Origin: Tetracentron sinense
Taxonomy: Eukaryota > Streptophyta > Magnoliopsida > Trochodendrales > Trochodendraceae
Length of the DNA stretch: 64,000 nt
Assembly: GCA_015143295.1 (NCBI GenBank)
Contig: JABCRI010001478.1
Span: 186,001 to 250,000, forward strand
Direction of reading: 5' to 3'
In this document: positions 25,601-34,640 of the stretch, piece after piece
How the letters are laid out: each line of letters begins with the position of its first letter
How positions within the stretch are numbered: position 1 is the first letter of the stretch
Program-made: the position numbers and the translations under genes
Notes under the pieces: generated by a model
Databases searched by the model: none
What the model was told of the DNA's origin: nothing
What the model saw: the letters and a program-made list of their open reading frames with translations, nothing else

Positions 25601-28600
25601 TATTGCTTCTGCGTTGTGTCCTAATCAATATTTTTAAACGCTAAGGTGTGAGGCGAGGCGTTCCACTTGTCTAAGGCGTGAGGTGTAAGCCTCATAAGAT
25701 TAATTTTTTTTTTCAATTAAATAGTATTAAAATAATAAAATAAAGGAACAATTAAAATGTATCATTTACCATAAATGCATCATCAATCACATTCATAAAT
25801 CACCAGTGTAGTCAAGGCGTCTAGGCGATGCCTAGGCGATTAGCCCCGGCTAGGCGAGGCGTTGCCTAGGCGACGCCGAGGCGATAAATTTAATATAAAT
25901 ATATATATAATTATATATATATCACGTATATATATAACATCCAAAAGACCAAAACTCCACACCCACATTCCACAAAAACATAAAATAAAAAGTCTATTAC
26001 AATCATTCATCACATAACCAAAGACATGTTAACATAGTGGAGTATTAAACATTTCAAAATCTAGGCAAAATACCCAAATTCGTGTCATTGTCCATTATAT
26101 GTTTTTATATTATTTATTTATTTATTGGGAAATTTTGGATTTTTTTAAAGCAAAAAAAAAAAAATTTAACTAGGATCGCCCGCCTAGAGGGGCGCCTAGG
26201 CGACGCCTTGACTACACTGTAAATCACAAGTCATTAACTTGAAAATAATGAATTAAAAGTTTAAATTCAATGACCTCAACAATTAAGAATTTAAGAGACC
26301 TAATTTTCCACATCTTAATAGTTTCTTGAAATATATTTTTAACAAAATCATCATCATTTATCACATCAAATGCATCTTCATCATCGTTGCCAACATCCTC
26401 TAGAATTTGCAGTCCTATGTAATCATCAAGCTCATCAACCAAATTAACTTGTACACTCTTGCTTTTACCTACACATAGATAAAACGTTATCTTTGTGGCA
26501 CTATTTATCAAAAAATTAATCAATGAACTATTTTCTCAATTAGTCCATCTGTAATGTCAGATGGATGGACTGATGAGAAAAATATACCATTGATTAATTT
26601 TTTGATAAATAGTCCAATGGGGACACTGCTTTATAGATCAATTGATGCATTTGAATGGAGAAGCAAATGTTCAGAATATCACAAATAATTACTCAAGTTA
26701 TGCGTCAGCTGGAAAAAAGTTAATGAAGGGGAATAGTTTGTATTATACTCCATGTGTTGCACATTGTATTGACTTGATGTTGGAAGATATTGAAAATATG
26801 GAGATTTTTACTAACACGATTGATAAGGCAAGACAAGTCACCAAGTTTATCTATCAACATGGGTGAGTTTTGAGCTTGATGAGGAGCTTCACAACTAATA
26901 ACGAGCCTTAATGCCTAGCTGTGACACACTTTGCTGCTTCCTTCCTCACATTACAAAATCTTTGTAGGCAAAAAAAGTCTTTTAGTCAATGTTTGCATAA
27001 GAAAAATGGAATAATTGTCATTGGTCTAAGATTACTGAGGCGGTTATAGCAAATGTAACAACGCTTTTTAACCCACATTTTGGCTCTAAGTTTTTGTGTG
27101 AAGGCTTTACCGATTGTCATGGTTCTCATGGAGGTGAATTCTGAAGAGAGGCCACCAATGCCTTATTTGTATGAGATGATGGATTTGGCAAAGGAGAAAA
27201 TTACATATGATGTGGTGGCGTAAAAAAGAAGTTTGTGTATATCTGGAAGAATACAGATGAAAGATGGACTCCTCAACTTCATCGTCCTCAGCATGTAACG
27301 GAGTATTACTTAAACACACAATTTTGTTATGAGGAGAATTTCTCAGGCGATTAAGAAGTGCAAGAAGGGTTTTATGCATGCATGGAGAAAAAGATTCCCA
27401 ACCAAGATGAACACATAGCTGCAGATTTCCAATTGGACTTCTACGATGAAGCAAAGTAAAACTTTGGTTTAGAAATGGCATAAAAGACGATCTTTAAGTA
27501 ATTAGTTTATTTATTTTATTAATATATTTATTTAACTTAATATGTTAAATGCATTGTATTTAATGTTGAATTTTATTAATTATTGTAGCTGATTGGTGGG
27601 CCCGTTTTAGAACAAATACTCATGAGTTGACAAAATTTACATTTCGAGTCTTGAGTCTCACATTAGCACTTCCGGTTGCGAGCGCAAATGGAGTATGTTT
27701 GAGCACGTATCCTTTTAATTTATTAATTTATAAGTTAAAATACACAAAAAACAATTTTGCACATTAGAAGTTGTGCTTCTAATGACTTGAATTTCAAATA
27801 TTATTTCTAATTTCTATTTATAAATTATAATAGGTACTTACAAAGAGGAGAAACAGACTATAGCAACAAAAGTTAAATTCTCTCGTCTTTGTGATGTATA
27901 ATATGAAGTTCAAGGAGGGAAGTATGGGGAGGAAAGAAAACATGAATGTCGTTCCCATTTTGGGGAACACGTTGACTCGGACGATGAGTGGATCACTGAG
28001 AAAGAAGAACCTATTCTCCCCTTTAATACTTCATGGTTGCAGAATGATAACATTAGAGGTGATAGAAGATGCATCTTTGATAGAGCCAATAGTCATCAAT
28101 ATTATCGTGGAAGTAGAAAGAGGACACCTAGTGATAGAACTGAGACATCACAACAAAGTAAGTATGGTAAAGTTAAAGCTAACTAAAAGAATCAAAGGTT
28201 AAGCTTTTTGAACTTGATTACTAATTCCCGTGTGTAGGTAAAGACAAGAGTGTGCGAGTTAATTTGGTTGATGATTTTGTTGGAGTGCAGATTCAAGGGG
28301 GTGTTGGCAATGATGAAGAAGAGGCATTTGATGTGATACATGATGATGATTTTGTGTATAAGTATTTCATGATACTATTAAGATGTGGAAAATTAGGACT
28401 CTTAATTATTGATATCGTTGAATTTATATTTTTTCGGTTTTAATTTTCAAGTTAATGACTTATCATTGATGTAATTGATTGATGATGCATTTATGGTGAA
28501 TGATACAATTTAATTGTCCATTATTTTATTTTTTTTAGATTATTTAATTATTAGAAAATCAAATATCATGAGGCTTACACCTCATGCCTTAGACAATTGG

Positions 28601-31600
28601 AATGCCTCACCTCATACCTTAGCATTTTAAAAACATAGAGTAGAATTGAGTTCGAGTACATGGTGGGTAGTAAGTATGTTTATGTATAGAGGATAAGTAA
28701 TTTGGAGAAGAAGTATGAAAAGAGTTTAGGTGATATTGAAGCTTCTTTGGGAAGGATATAGCATCTGATCCTAAACTACGCCTAGGTTCGTGTGATTTTT
28801 CTAGCAGTTCTACCTTAGCGACTTCACCTTACAGTGCTCCACAATAGAGACTATGGGTTGAAGGTGGAGTTACCTGAGTTTCATGGTCAGATGTAACCTG
28901 GGATTCGTGGAGTGGTTGACAAATGTAGAGAAAATTTACGCCTACAGGACCCTTCTTGATGAGCAAAAACCTCCTTTCATTGTCAGGAGACTTAGTGTTT
29001 GCTTCACTTTGGTGCCCAGATTTAGTACAGTTTCGTATGTACAAGGGATTAGAGTCCATCAGAACATAGGAAAGGTTGAGATAAGAAATGAGGATGGAAT
29101 TTGTTCTAGTTAACTACACCAAGACTCTTCATACAACAAGTTGAAAGATTTACGTCAGGGTGATAGGAGCGTGCATGAATATATAGACGAGTTTCACAGG
29201 ATATCGGCTCAATGGCATACTATGGTTACACCAGATATGTTACTGCAGAAATACTTATATGGATTAAGATTAGAGATTTAGCACAATGTTTCTTCACACT
29301 ATTTCACTATGATAGACTCGTCCTTTCAGATTACACTGATATTTGAGGAGAAGATGTCGCACTTATGAACGCAGTTTGATAGCAAAATTGAAAATTTCAT
29401 AATCGAAGGGCAAGGAGAAGACTACTGAGGCCAGGAAGCCTGGAATCAAGAGGGGTGAGTGCAGGGACATCACATGTTCAACTGTGGCCATCATAGAAGA
29501 CCATCCTGAAGAGATAGAAAAGTTGAGCAAGAGTTTGTTCCTTCGACTGAAGACACTACAATGGTTTTGGTAGATGGAGGATGACCCATGGTTACAATCA
29601 AGAGAAGTTCAACTAGAAGAGAGTCGCAAATGAAGAAAGAATTGGAGGGTGAAGGGTTGGATGCATTTATGTGGGAGGTATGAAGAAAGAAGTCTATATC
29701 ATCCTTGATAATGGTAGTGGTGTCCGAGTCTTATTCATTTTAAGTTTTTTTCGGTGAAATTGACATTGGCTCCATAGCAGAAGATATGGTGATGTAGGGC
29801 TTCAAGAATGATTTGTCTTGTCTCTGGAGGGCGTTGTCACCGCTGTTACTTTTTAGTTGGGGCTGAAGAATTTTTTTTACATGTGTTACGTGCTCTACAA
29901 ATGTGATATGGATGAGTGTGATTTAGGGCGCCCTTGGCAATCATACATGGATGCTGGAAGATTTATACTTTCTTCATCAAAGGCAGGCCAAAGACAAGAT
30001 TGAGGTCGAGCTTTTCCAACCCGAGGAGAGCTGATGCATTAGCATCCCGAGCCACCTCATCAAATTGTTCGAATGGCTCGAATTCTATTAAAAGGGTTTC
30101 AGCTAGCCCTAGGTTTTTTAGTCAAGCCACATCAGCCTTATGACCCATCTCCTAAGATAAAGCTCACAGGTTAACTGCAGCTAGGGTGTTTTGGGCCAAA
30201 CTCTAATTTGGAGCAACTTGCTAATTTCGGCCTATCAGTTACTTGGACTTTAATTATGATCAGGGTTAGTTATTAGAAGTCTTCTATTATTACTAGATCT
30301 TTTATTTTAGAAGTTCTGTTTGTTCTAGAAGTTGAATACTCTCTTTTATGTTGCTTTAGAAAATTGGAGTTTTTAAAATTGAGTTTTGATTCAAGTTAGG
30401 AGGCTAAATTTTGGTGCCTGTATTTAGTGGGAGTCTTATACTTTTATTCTAGTAACAAAGTTCTATGATTTTTTAAAATAATCTCAAAAAATTAACGAAA
30501 TTTTGGTCGAACGATTATTTCACAAAGTATTCACGATTGTTTAAATGAAGCACGACTGTTTCAAAACGTCATGAGTTTTGTGGATTATTTACGAATTTTA
30601 AACAGACCAGAATAAGTTTCTAATATATGAAATATATTCATTTATAATTTTCATAATTTGTTATTTTATTTACTATTTCTCATATCTTTACCCAATATTT
30701 TCATGATTTTTTTGCTGATTTTTCCGTAGCCGAATAATTGCAGAACTCTGACTTTGTGACTATGCTCTGATTGAGTTTATTCAAGCTTGCTAATGTTAAG
30801 GTAGTGATTATATTGTGTGATTGCTATCATACTTTATTGAGTTGATCTTTGATCAAAAGTTTGAGAAGAATTATTGCTGGCCGAAGTTTGATCAGGGAGA
30901 TTATTGGGGTAGGAGCAAGATAACCATAGAATCGAGTTTTATAGCTGCCGCACCATACCATTGGCCATACACATTGATCCAAAACCTATATTAGGTTCAG
31001 GTTTAGTCTCTAGCTTGAATCCTTGGATTATTTCGAAATTTCAGCATTATTATTATTGCTTAATTTTGAATTAAACTCTGAATTTGATATTAGACTATTT
31101 CAATTCATTAGGTTTTGATTCTTATTATCTAAATACCTTAGTTTGATTCATTTGTGCTTATTGAGCCTAAACTGAATTTTAAGTTTTTTGTGAAATTCCA
31201 GTTGTTTCCCTTTTTATTCTTCGAGCTTACTTGAATTGACCTTAAAACAAATTTCTGAACCTTAGAATCCAATTCAATACCTTCCATATTTGTTCCAGAT
31301 CACGTCTATATTGTGCAATCCATTTTTCTTGTGAAAATTACTAAAATACTATTAGTGGCTGAATTATTGAATTTGGGGATGTTGAGTAATTTTGGTAGAT
31401 CCTACTTGGAGAAGGCTATTGCTTCCACGTTGCATTGCTTGCTATGTTTGTGTGATTCATAGATGTTCAAATTTTTTCTCTTTTCATTAATGATATATAT
31501 ATAGCTCTTTAGTTTTTATTTTCTCAAATTTTTAATGATTATCGTGTCCTACATTTGTTAAGCCTAGTTACCTGTATTACACCTTTAGCTTTTAAAACAT

Positions 31601-33312
31601 TGCCTGATACAGTGTCAATGTCCAAGTTTCCTAGAAATACTCGTACATTTAAACATGGACGTGTCAATTTCAAGTTAATCGGGCTGGATGTTTGCAACTG
31701 ATGAAGTTTGTGCTCAATTTGTTTATCCTCAATGATAAGGAAGATATGGGCCGGTGGATGATTTAGTTCAATCTAACAGCAATCAATGAGCAAACAAAGG
31801 GAGAAATATCTCCAGATTTGACGGCTATACCAAACTGCATGTTGTTTTCTATCATAACTTGTGTATTTTCTACTTTTCCCATACTAATTTGATTCCACTG
31901 TACCATATGAACTGCAGGCATTTGCAGATGAGCTTGGGATCCCTTTCCTTGAGACGAGTGCCAAAGACTCAATTAATGTGGAGCAAGCTTTCTTAACCAT
32001 GGCTGGCGAGATTAAGAAACGGTAAGACCACGAGGCAAATTTTCTTTTGGTTTAGTTCCAGGAGTCCTTATCTTTCATTCAACAGTAACTGCAGATCAGT
32101 TATTGATTATCTTCTTCTTTCATTCAACAATAACTCAATTATCTTTTTCTTTTGGATTGATGGAGGATGTGAAGATTGTTGTATCAACCTTTAAATTGGT
32201 TCATTCAGAAGACCGACCATTAGGGTACCGATAAAAAAAAAAGACCGACCAGTACTAGGGCTGGTTAACGAACCATCCTGCTCATGAATAGCTCGAGCTT
32301 GGCCCGTTAAAAGCTCAAGCTCACTTGTTTATAATAAACAAGCCAAGCTCAAGCTTGATTTTTGAGCTCGTTTCATTAATGTTTCATTAATGAGCCAAGC
32401 TTGAACACACTACTACTAGAATATTTAAATATACTTCTTTTAAATACTAATATAAGTATACTAAATTTATACTGGTAAAGATTAATAGTATATAATGTAT
32501 TTAATATGATAAGAACACCTTTATACAATTATAAATTTATACTAAAATTTTAGTGAACACTATATTTTCGATATAATGTAGATTTTGCACCTAATATAAA
32601 TAGCTATATCTAATATACCAAGCTACACGTGAACTACTTGAGCTGAGCTCGAGCTCGAGCTCGTGTATTAAAGCTCAAGCTCGTTTATTTAATAAGCAAG
32701 CCAAGCTCAAAGCTTGATTTTCGAACTCGTTTAATTAATGAACAATCTTGAACATCCCACTACTCAGCTTGGCTCGACTCGATATCACCCCTACTGACCA
32801 CCTATGCCAAAATCACAACCTGAGAGTATTGATGTCAACGGGCCATGATCAGGGAGGGCTTGTGCCAGGCATGTATTAAGATTTTTTTATTAAACGAACC
32901 GGGCCAGTCCAGTTAGAGGTATAGCATCATGGGCCCAGGCCTAGGGCTCTAGGCCTAAGCATGGCCAATTATTTAATTGATCCCAGGGCCTAGACTGGGC
33001 CAGGACGTGGGCTAGCTTGGCCCATTGACACCCCTACCTGAGAGAATGATCATATATAATCTAAACTATTTGTTATATTTTTTTTTTCTCTTTTTCCTAA
33101 TCATCCAAGAGAGTGTAATAGATCAGATGGATAATCCAACCAGTTGATTTTTCCTACATCAAAAATTATCAAGTGACTTAAAAATTTGAATTTGCATTTT
33201 ATTGTATCTGTTTTGCAGAATGGGGAACCAACCCAGTGCAAACAAGAAATCAACGAACACTGTTCAAATGAAGGGGCAATCGATTCAGCAGAAAAGCAAC
33301 TGTTGTGGTTAG
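13619..33312 (+). CDS. RABD1: RABD1 small GTPase (Rab1-type), 8 exons
   Basis: Spliced exons: 13619-13632, 13716-13788, 13924-13971, 14072-14119, 16208-16279, 17789-17944, 31918-32021, 33219-33312. All introns begin GT and end AG. Together they give 609 nt, 202 residues and a TAG stop. Motifs: P-loop GDSSVGKS (15-22), switch I STIG (39-42), switch II WDTAGQE (62-68), NKCD (121-124), TSAK (150-153) and a C-terminal NCCG for geranylgeranylation. The MSNE start, [12 protein letters not shown] and VQMKGQ.IQQ tail are diagnostic of plant RABD1 rather than RABD2. Family role: ER-to-Golgi vesicle traffic on Golgi and TGN membranes. The reading frame is intact, so the gene is probably active despite a 14 kb transposon-filled intron 6. 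Residue 5 is Phe where Tyr is usual. Confidence 0.93.
13716..13788 (+). CDS. RABD1: RABD1 exon 2
   Basis: Begins after TTTACAG and ends before GTAAGT. It encodes [20 protein letters not shown] and LLRFA, including the whole nucleotide-binding P-loop. Confidence 0.92.
13924..13971 (+). CDS. RABD1: RABD1 exon 3
   Basis: Bounded by TTTTTTTAG and GTGAGT. It encodes [16 protein letters not shown], the switch I effector loop. Confidence 0.92.
14072..14119 (+). CDS. RABD1: RABD1 exon 4
   Basis: Bounded by TTTTCAG and GTGAGT. It encodes [16 protein letters not shown], the interswitch strands. Confidence 0.92.
14120..16207 (+). other. RABD1 intron 4
   Basis: A 2.1 kb intron, GT-AG, with no host coding sequence. 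Frames read through from exon 4 (14084-14467) are intron sequence. It contains a LINE fragment at 15184-15760. The rest is AT-rich and unrecognised. Confidence 0.8.
15184..15760 (-). mobile_element. LINE (L1-type) 3' fragment in RABD1 intron 4
   Basis: A poly-T run (15184-15194) marks the poly-A tail of a minus-strand LINE. Between about 15500 and 15760 the minus strand translates to the C-terminal side of LINE reverse transcriptase: [42 protein letters not shown] and WYRFLSWEL. Stops are present and the zinc-finger part is not recognisable, so this is a decayed, probably internally deleted copy. Confidence 0.7.
16208..16279 (+). CDS. RABD1: RABD1 exon 5
   Basis: Bounded by TTTAG and GTAAGT. 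It encodes [20 protein letters not shown] and HGII, the switch II region with the catalytic Gln (residue 67). Confidence 0.93.
16280..17788 (+). other. RABD1 intron 5
   Basis: A 1.5 kb GT-AG intron. No domain or repeat family was recognised; frames inside it are short and without motifs. Confidence 0.7.
17789..17944 (+). CDS. RABD1: RABD1 exon 6
   Basis: Bounded by TGACAG and GTAATC. It encodes [18 protein letters not shown] through [18 protein letters not shown] and TAK, including the guanine-specificity motif NKCD. It is the last exon before the 14 kb intron. Confidence 0.93.
18640..18825. repeat. Small MITE-like element (AGTGACAAAGTC family)
   Basis: It begins near CATAGTGACAAAGTC and ends near TTTGTTACAAGG. 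A related sequence at 30436-30767, in the gypsy 3' LTR, has the ends TAGTAACAAAG and CTTTGTGACTA. Shared terminal sequence and a shared TTCGGGAATAATTCGG-like inner part suggest one family. Target duplications were not clear. Confidence 0.4.
18960..19140. repeat. Possible hAT-derived inverted-repeat remnant
   Basis: TTAAAAGGCTAAGCCTTGAGGTGAGG at the left and GCCTTGAGGTG...GGTGTAAGCCTCA at the right resemble the end sequences of the hAT element at 25629-28637 (TTTAAACGCTAAGG, GAGGTGTAAGCCTCAT). It is short and decayed. Confidence 0.35.
19360..19909. mobile_element. hAT-type MITE, 550 bp, in RABD1 intron 6
   Basis: The ends are TAGGGGTGGTTATCAA and TTGATAACACCCCTTA, an inverted pair. The flanking 8-bp duplication is CCTATAAG (19352-19359) and TCTATAAG (19910-19917), with one mismatch. 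The interior is rich in AGCTCGAGC and CAAGCTTG motifs and AT-rich in the middle. There is no coding capacity, so a hAT transposase in trans is inferred from the 8-bp target site. Confidence 0.8.
19928..20141 (+). repeat. Copia 5' LTR
   Basis: Starts TGTTGACAGG and ends TTTCTACT, the usual terminal CA being replaced by CT in both LTRs. It contains TATATAAAGGAGATGAGAG, a likely TATA box, and a pyrimidine-rich U5. The copy at 24169-24381 differs by a few substitutions and a roughly 10-bp indel in the CATG region. Confidence 0.93.
20142..20156 (+). promoter_or_regulatory. Copia primer-binding site
   Basis: TAGTATCAGAGTAGG follows the LTR directly. It resembles TGGTATCAGAGC, which pairs with initiator tRNA-Met. 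Confidence 0.7.
20370..20715 (+). repeat. Tandem duplication in copia leader
   Basis: The block from TGATGGACATCTAGATCTAT through AAACCCTAAAGTGATTGTTC and CCTCAGTAAGAGGTGTT occurs twice, starting near 20372 and 20506. The second copy has about 70 extra bases in the middle. The leader therefore grew by duplication while gag was lost. Confidence 0.8.
20796..24060 (+). pseudogene. Copia pol polyprotein (decayed)
   Basis: In order: protease [13 protein letters not shown] (about 21010-21050); GAG-pre-integrase GLYLLDAT and [10 protein letters not shown] (21310-21430) with [11 protein letters not shown]; integrase core [26 protein letters not shown] and CPYTPQQND (21570-21870); RT start [20 protein letters not shown] (22745-22810) and catalytic YVDDIVVIG (23239-23265); RNase [18 protein letters not shown] and [13 protein letters not shown] (23725-24000). 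Stops and frameshifts fall near 21100, 21230, 21630, 21770, 22035, 22695, 22893 and 23425. The polyprotein would cut, copy and integrate element cDNA. Gag and its zinc knuckle are missing. Confidence 0.9.
24169..24381 (+). repeat. Copia 3' LTR
   Basis: Starts TGTTGATAGG and ends TTTCTACT, directly followed by the target duplication AGGAG. It is preceded by CTTGAGGGCTCC, a weak polypurine tract. Confidence 0.93.
24582..25614 (+). repeat. 5' LTR of pol-less gypsy element
   Basis: Aligns along its length with 30031-31436: the AGCATCCC start, the GGCTAGGGTGTTTTGG-like block, GAAGAATTATTGCTGGCCGAAG and the GGCTATTGCTTC end. It is shorter because it lacks the MITE found in the other copy. The likely TATA is CTTATATAAAGGG near 24940. 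Confidence 0.75.
25804..26219. mobile_element. hAT-type MITE, 416 bp
   Basis: Perfect 15-bp inverted ends CAGTGTAGTCAAGGC and GCCTTGACTACACTG are followed by CCTAGGCG repeats. The flanking 8-bp duplication TAAATCAC is exact (25796-25803, 26220-26227). CAG/CTG ends with an 8-bp target site indicate the hAT superfamily. The interior is AT-rich without coding capacity. It sits in the left arm of the hAT dimer; a truncated relative is at 62634. Confidence 0.93.
26224..26523 (-). pseudogene. Inverted, internally deleted hAT transposase copy
   Basis: A 99-residue minus-strand frame starts with [12 protein letters not shown] DUF659 sequence and jumps directly to the C-terminal tail: [18 protein letters not shown] then [17 protein letters not shown]. 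The same tail, about 70 percent alike by eye, is found on the plus strand at 28252-28380. The catalytic middle of the transposase is absent. Confidence 0.8.
26540..28230 (+). pseudogene. hAT transposase remnant (DUF659 to C-terminal dimerisation region)
   Basis: In order on the plus strand: [18 protein letters not shown] (26555-26610); [20 protein letters not shown] (26742-26800) and [12 protein letters not shown], typical of plant hAT DUF659; [12 protein letters not shown] and [13 protein letters not shown] (27255-27345); and the C-terminal hAT dimerisation region DWW.....[13 protein letters not shown] and ..TKRRNRL (27595-27860). Several stops and frameshifts occur. The BED zinc finger and N-terminus are missing. 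Transposase of this family cuts and pastes elements with 8-bp target sites. Confidence 0.85.
28860..29945 (+). pseudogene. Gypsy gag and protease remnant
   Basis: The plus strand reads [30 protein letters not shown] (28910-28965), [20 protein letters not shown] (about 29130-29190) and FHRISAQW, as in chromovirus-like gag. Next comes a weak zinc knuckle region (29465-29500), then the protease signature [10 protein letters not shown] (29696-29725) and [12 protein letters not shown] (29908-29943). Stops and frame changes lie between all blocks. The 3' LTR follows within 90 bp, leaving no space for RT or integrase. Confidence 0.75.
30031..31436 (+). repeat. 3' LTR of pol-less gypsy element
   Basis: Begins TGATGCATTAGCATCCCGAG and ends near TTCCACGTTGCATTG. 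It is about 370 bp longer than the 5' LTR, chiefly because of the inserted sequence at 30436-30767. Confidence 0.75.
30436..30767. mobile_element. MITE-like insertion in gypsy 3' LTR
   Basis: Absent from the 5' LTR at the matching place (after CTAAATTTTG, near 24940). The ends TAGTAACAAAGTTC and GACTTTGTGACTA are inverted relatives, and the interior is AT-rich. Related to 18640-18825. Confidence 0.6.
31918..32021 (+). CDS. RABD1: RABD1 exon 7
   Basis: Bounded by ACTGCAG and GTAAGA. It encodes [20 protein letters not shown] then [14 protein letters not shown], containing the SAK guanine-binding motif. It follows exon 6 in frame across the transposon-filled intron. Confidence 0.93.
32254..32797. 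mobile_element. hAT-type MITE in RABD1 intron 7
   Basis: The ends are TAGGGCTGGTTAACGA and CGATATCACCCCTA. The interior has AGCTCGAGCTTG, CAAGCTCAAGCTTGATTTTTGAGCTCGTTT and an AT-rich centre, matching the MITE at 19360-19909. The 8-bp flanks (ACCAGTAC and CTGACCAC) do not match, so the target duplication has eroded or an end is misplaced. Confidence 0.65.
32827..33036. mobile_element. MITE, 210 bp, in RABD1 intron 7
   Basis: An exact 8-bp duplication CCTGAGAG flanks it (32819-32826, 33037-33044). The ends are TATTGATGTCAACGGGCC and GGCCCATTGACACCCCTA, an imperfect inverted pair. It lies 30 bp after the 32254-32797 MITE and 180 bp before exon 8. Confidence 0.85.
33219..33312 (+). CDS. RABD1: RABD1 exon 8
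   Basis: Begins after TTTTGCAG and ends at TAG 33310-33312. It encodes the hypervariable tail [20 protein letters not shown] then [10 protein letters not shown], with paired cysteines for prenylation. Confidence 0.92.
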
Positions 33313-33728
33313 CCCTGTATTTTCATCTTTTCTGTTTTATGATGGTAAGCTCAGATAGATGGTAAATATCTGGTGATTTGTGGTGTTCATGTTTGGATCT
33401 TCCACAACTTAGTTAAACTGAAATTATGCATACTTAAAGCCTTTCCGTGCTAATGTGAGTGTCTAACACTTGTTCTGACTGTCTATTTTAAAATGTTAAA
33501 TATTATTTTTCAAATCTGACAGCTATATCGGATTTTTGTATGAGTAGTTTTCTACCATGCTGGTGTGGTAAGACCTAACCTGCTATGGGGCTTATAGCCT
33601 GAAAGTGATCAAGGATGGCTCTTCATGCTCAACAGCATTTTGAGCCTTTTAGAGAGAATACTTTAAGGTGGTGTTTTGCTGCAGGGTTGGGGCTGGCTGG
33701 TCAGACCTAACCTGGTATAAGGGATTGA
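33313..33728 (+). other. RABD1 3' region
   Basis: Sequence after the stop codon, T-rich, likely to hold the 3' UTR. No clear poly-A signal could be chosen. Confidence 0.4.
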
Positions 33729-34240
33729 TTTTTTTTTTTTTTTTGCAATAAGTAATTAAGCATGATAAATATAAATATCTAAAGATGGGTACAACTGCTG
33801 TGACAGAAAAAGGAAACAGAAAGCAGAATAAGGGTTTACAAGTAAACTCAAGGTCTATAAGCAATACAACTATGAGAGTTATGCGAAAAGACCTACAACC
33901 ACATCCACTCCATTTTGACGAGTCACACACCATTGAATAATCAAGAGTCTAATCCACTGAACTGAAGATTGAGTATCCACAAATACTTTTTTGTTTCTTT
34001 CCTTCCAAATTGACCAAGAGATGACTCCTGGAGGAATCCCCTAAATATCCTGTGGAGCATTGTCCTGATATACCAGAAGCCAACAAGATGAGCAATTTTG
34101 ACTTGACTCAGTTTACTCCTAGACGAGAGGAAATGACTCAAAATTTAAAACACAAAAGGACAATGCACTCTTTCTCCCTATAACACAAAAAATAGCAATT
34201 AGCCATCCTTCACTTTCTATATTTCAAATAATTTTTAGGT
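33729..34240 (-). mobile_element. LINE (L1-type) 3' fragment
   Basis: The poly-T run at 33729-33744 is the tail of a minus-strand element. Further in (about 33930-34040) the minus strand translates to ISWSIWKERNKKVF and related residues, the C-terminal block of plant L1 ORF2. It has the same tail and protein block as the fragment at 58453-59010. Confidence 0.7.
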
Positions 34241-34640
34241 AAGAATTTTATTAAAGCCACCATTCATAGAAAGAAAGATACATCTGACAGAACTTATGAA
34301 TTGTGAACTTGTAAAGACAACTTATGAATTGTAGACTTGTAAAGAAAGAGGGATGTGGTAAACAGTTGAATGATTAATAATGAGATGATTGTAATAAGAG
34401 TGCTAGCCCCAGTTGCATTTACTCCAAATTTTTTAACAGACGCACGATTGGGGTTAACATGTGAGGATGTTTCATATTTTAACAGTTAAAAATAAATAAA
34501 AATTAGAGAATGTTTGACATTCGTAGCCCCACCCAGTTGTGTCTTTGGAGGATTTGCGACTGGGGCTAGCAAAATCCTTGTAATAATTTCAATTCTATTC
34601 ATTTAGTATCCCTTTGGTGTCATTGGCATAAGAGACGTCG

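Larger units (their letters stand above)
25629..28637. mobile_element. hAT transposon, head-to-head inverted dimer
   Basis: The outer ends are an inverted repeat of about 400 bp: left (T)TTTAAACGCTAAGGTGTGAGG, right TAAAATGCTAAGGTATGAGG on the other strand, then GAGGTGTAAGCCTCAT. The right part carries a plus-strand hAT transposase remnant from DUF659 to the C-terminus. The left arm is an internally deleted copy of the same gene on the minus strand (26224-26523). The arms meet in a hairpin at 26491-26618. Both outer ends thus come from the 3' end of the parent transposon, and the N-terminal BED-finger half is missing. Target duplications were not resolved. Confidence 0.75.
24582..31436 (+). 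mobile_element. Gypsy element with gag and protease but no pol
   Basis: Two related long repeats, 24582-25614 and 30031-31436, both begin TGATGCA..AGCATCCC(A/G)AGCCAC and end near GGCTATTGCTTC..CGTTG. Between them the plus strand encodes a decayed gypsy gag and protease only (28860-29945), with no RT, RNase H or integrase before the 3' LTR. It is therefore a pol-less, probably non-autonomous copy. A hAT element (25629-28637) is inserted just inside the 5' LTR. The exact LTR ends are eroded and I could not confirm the flanking duplication. Confidence 0.75.
17945..31917 (+). other. RABD1 intron 6, inflated by transposons
   Basis: This 13,973-bp intron separates exon 6 from exon 7, with GT and AG ends intact. 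At least 11 kb of it is transposon sequence: MITE-like pieces at 18640-19140, a MITE at 19360-19909, a copia element at 19928-24381 and a gypsy element at about 24582-31436 that holds a hAT dimer and two further MITEs. The sequences left over at its two ends (17945-18640 and 31437-31917) hold nothing recognised. Confidence 0.85.
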
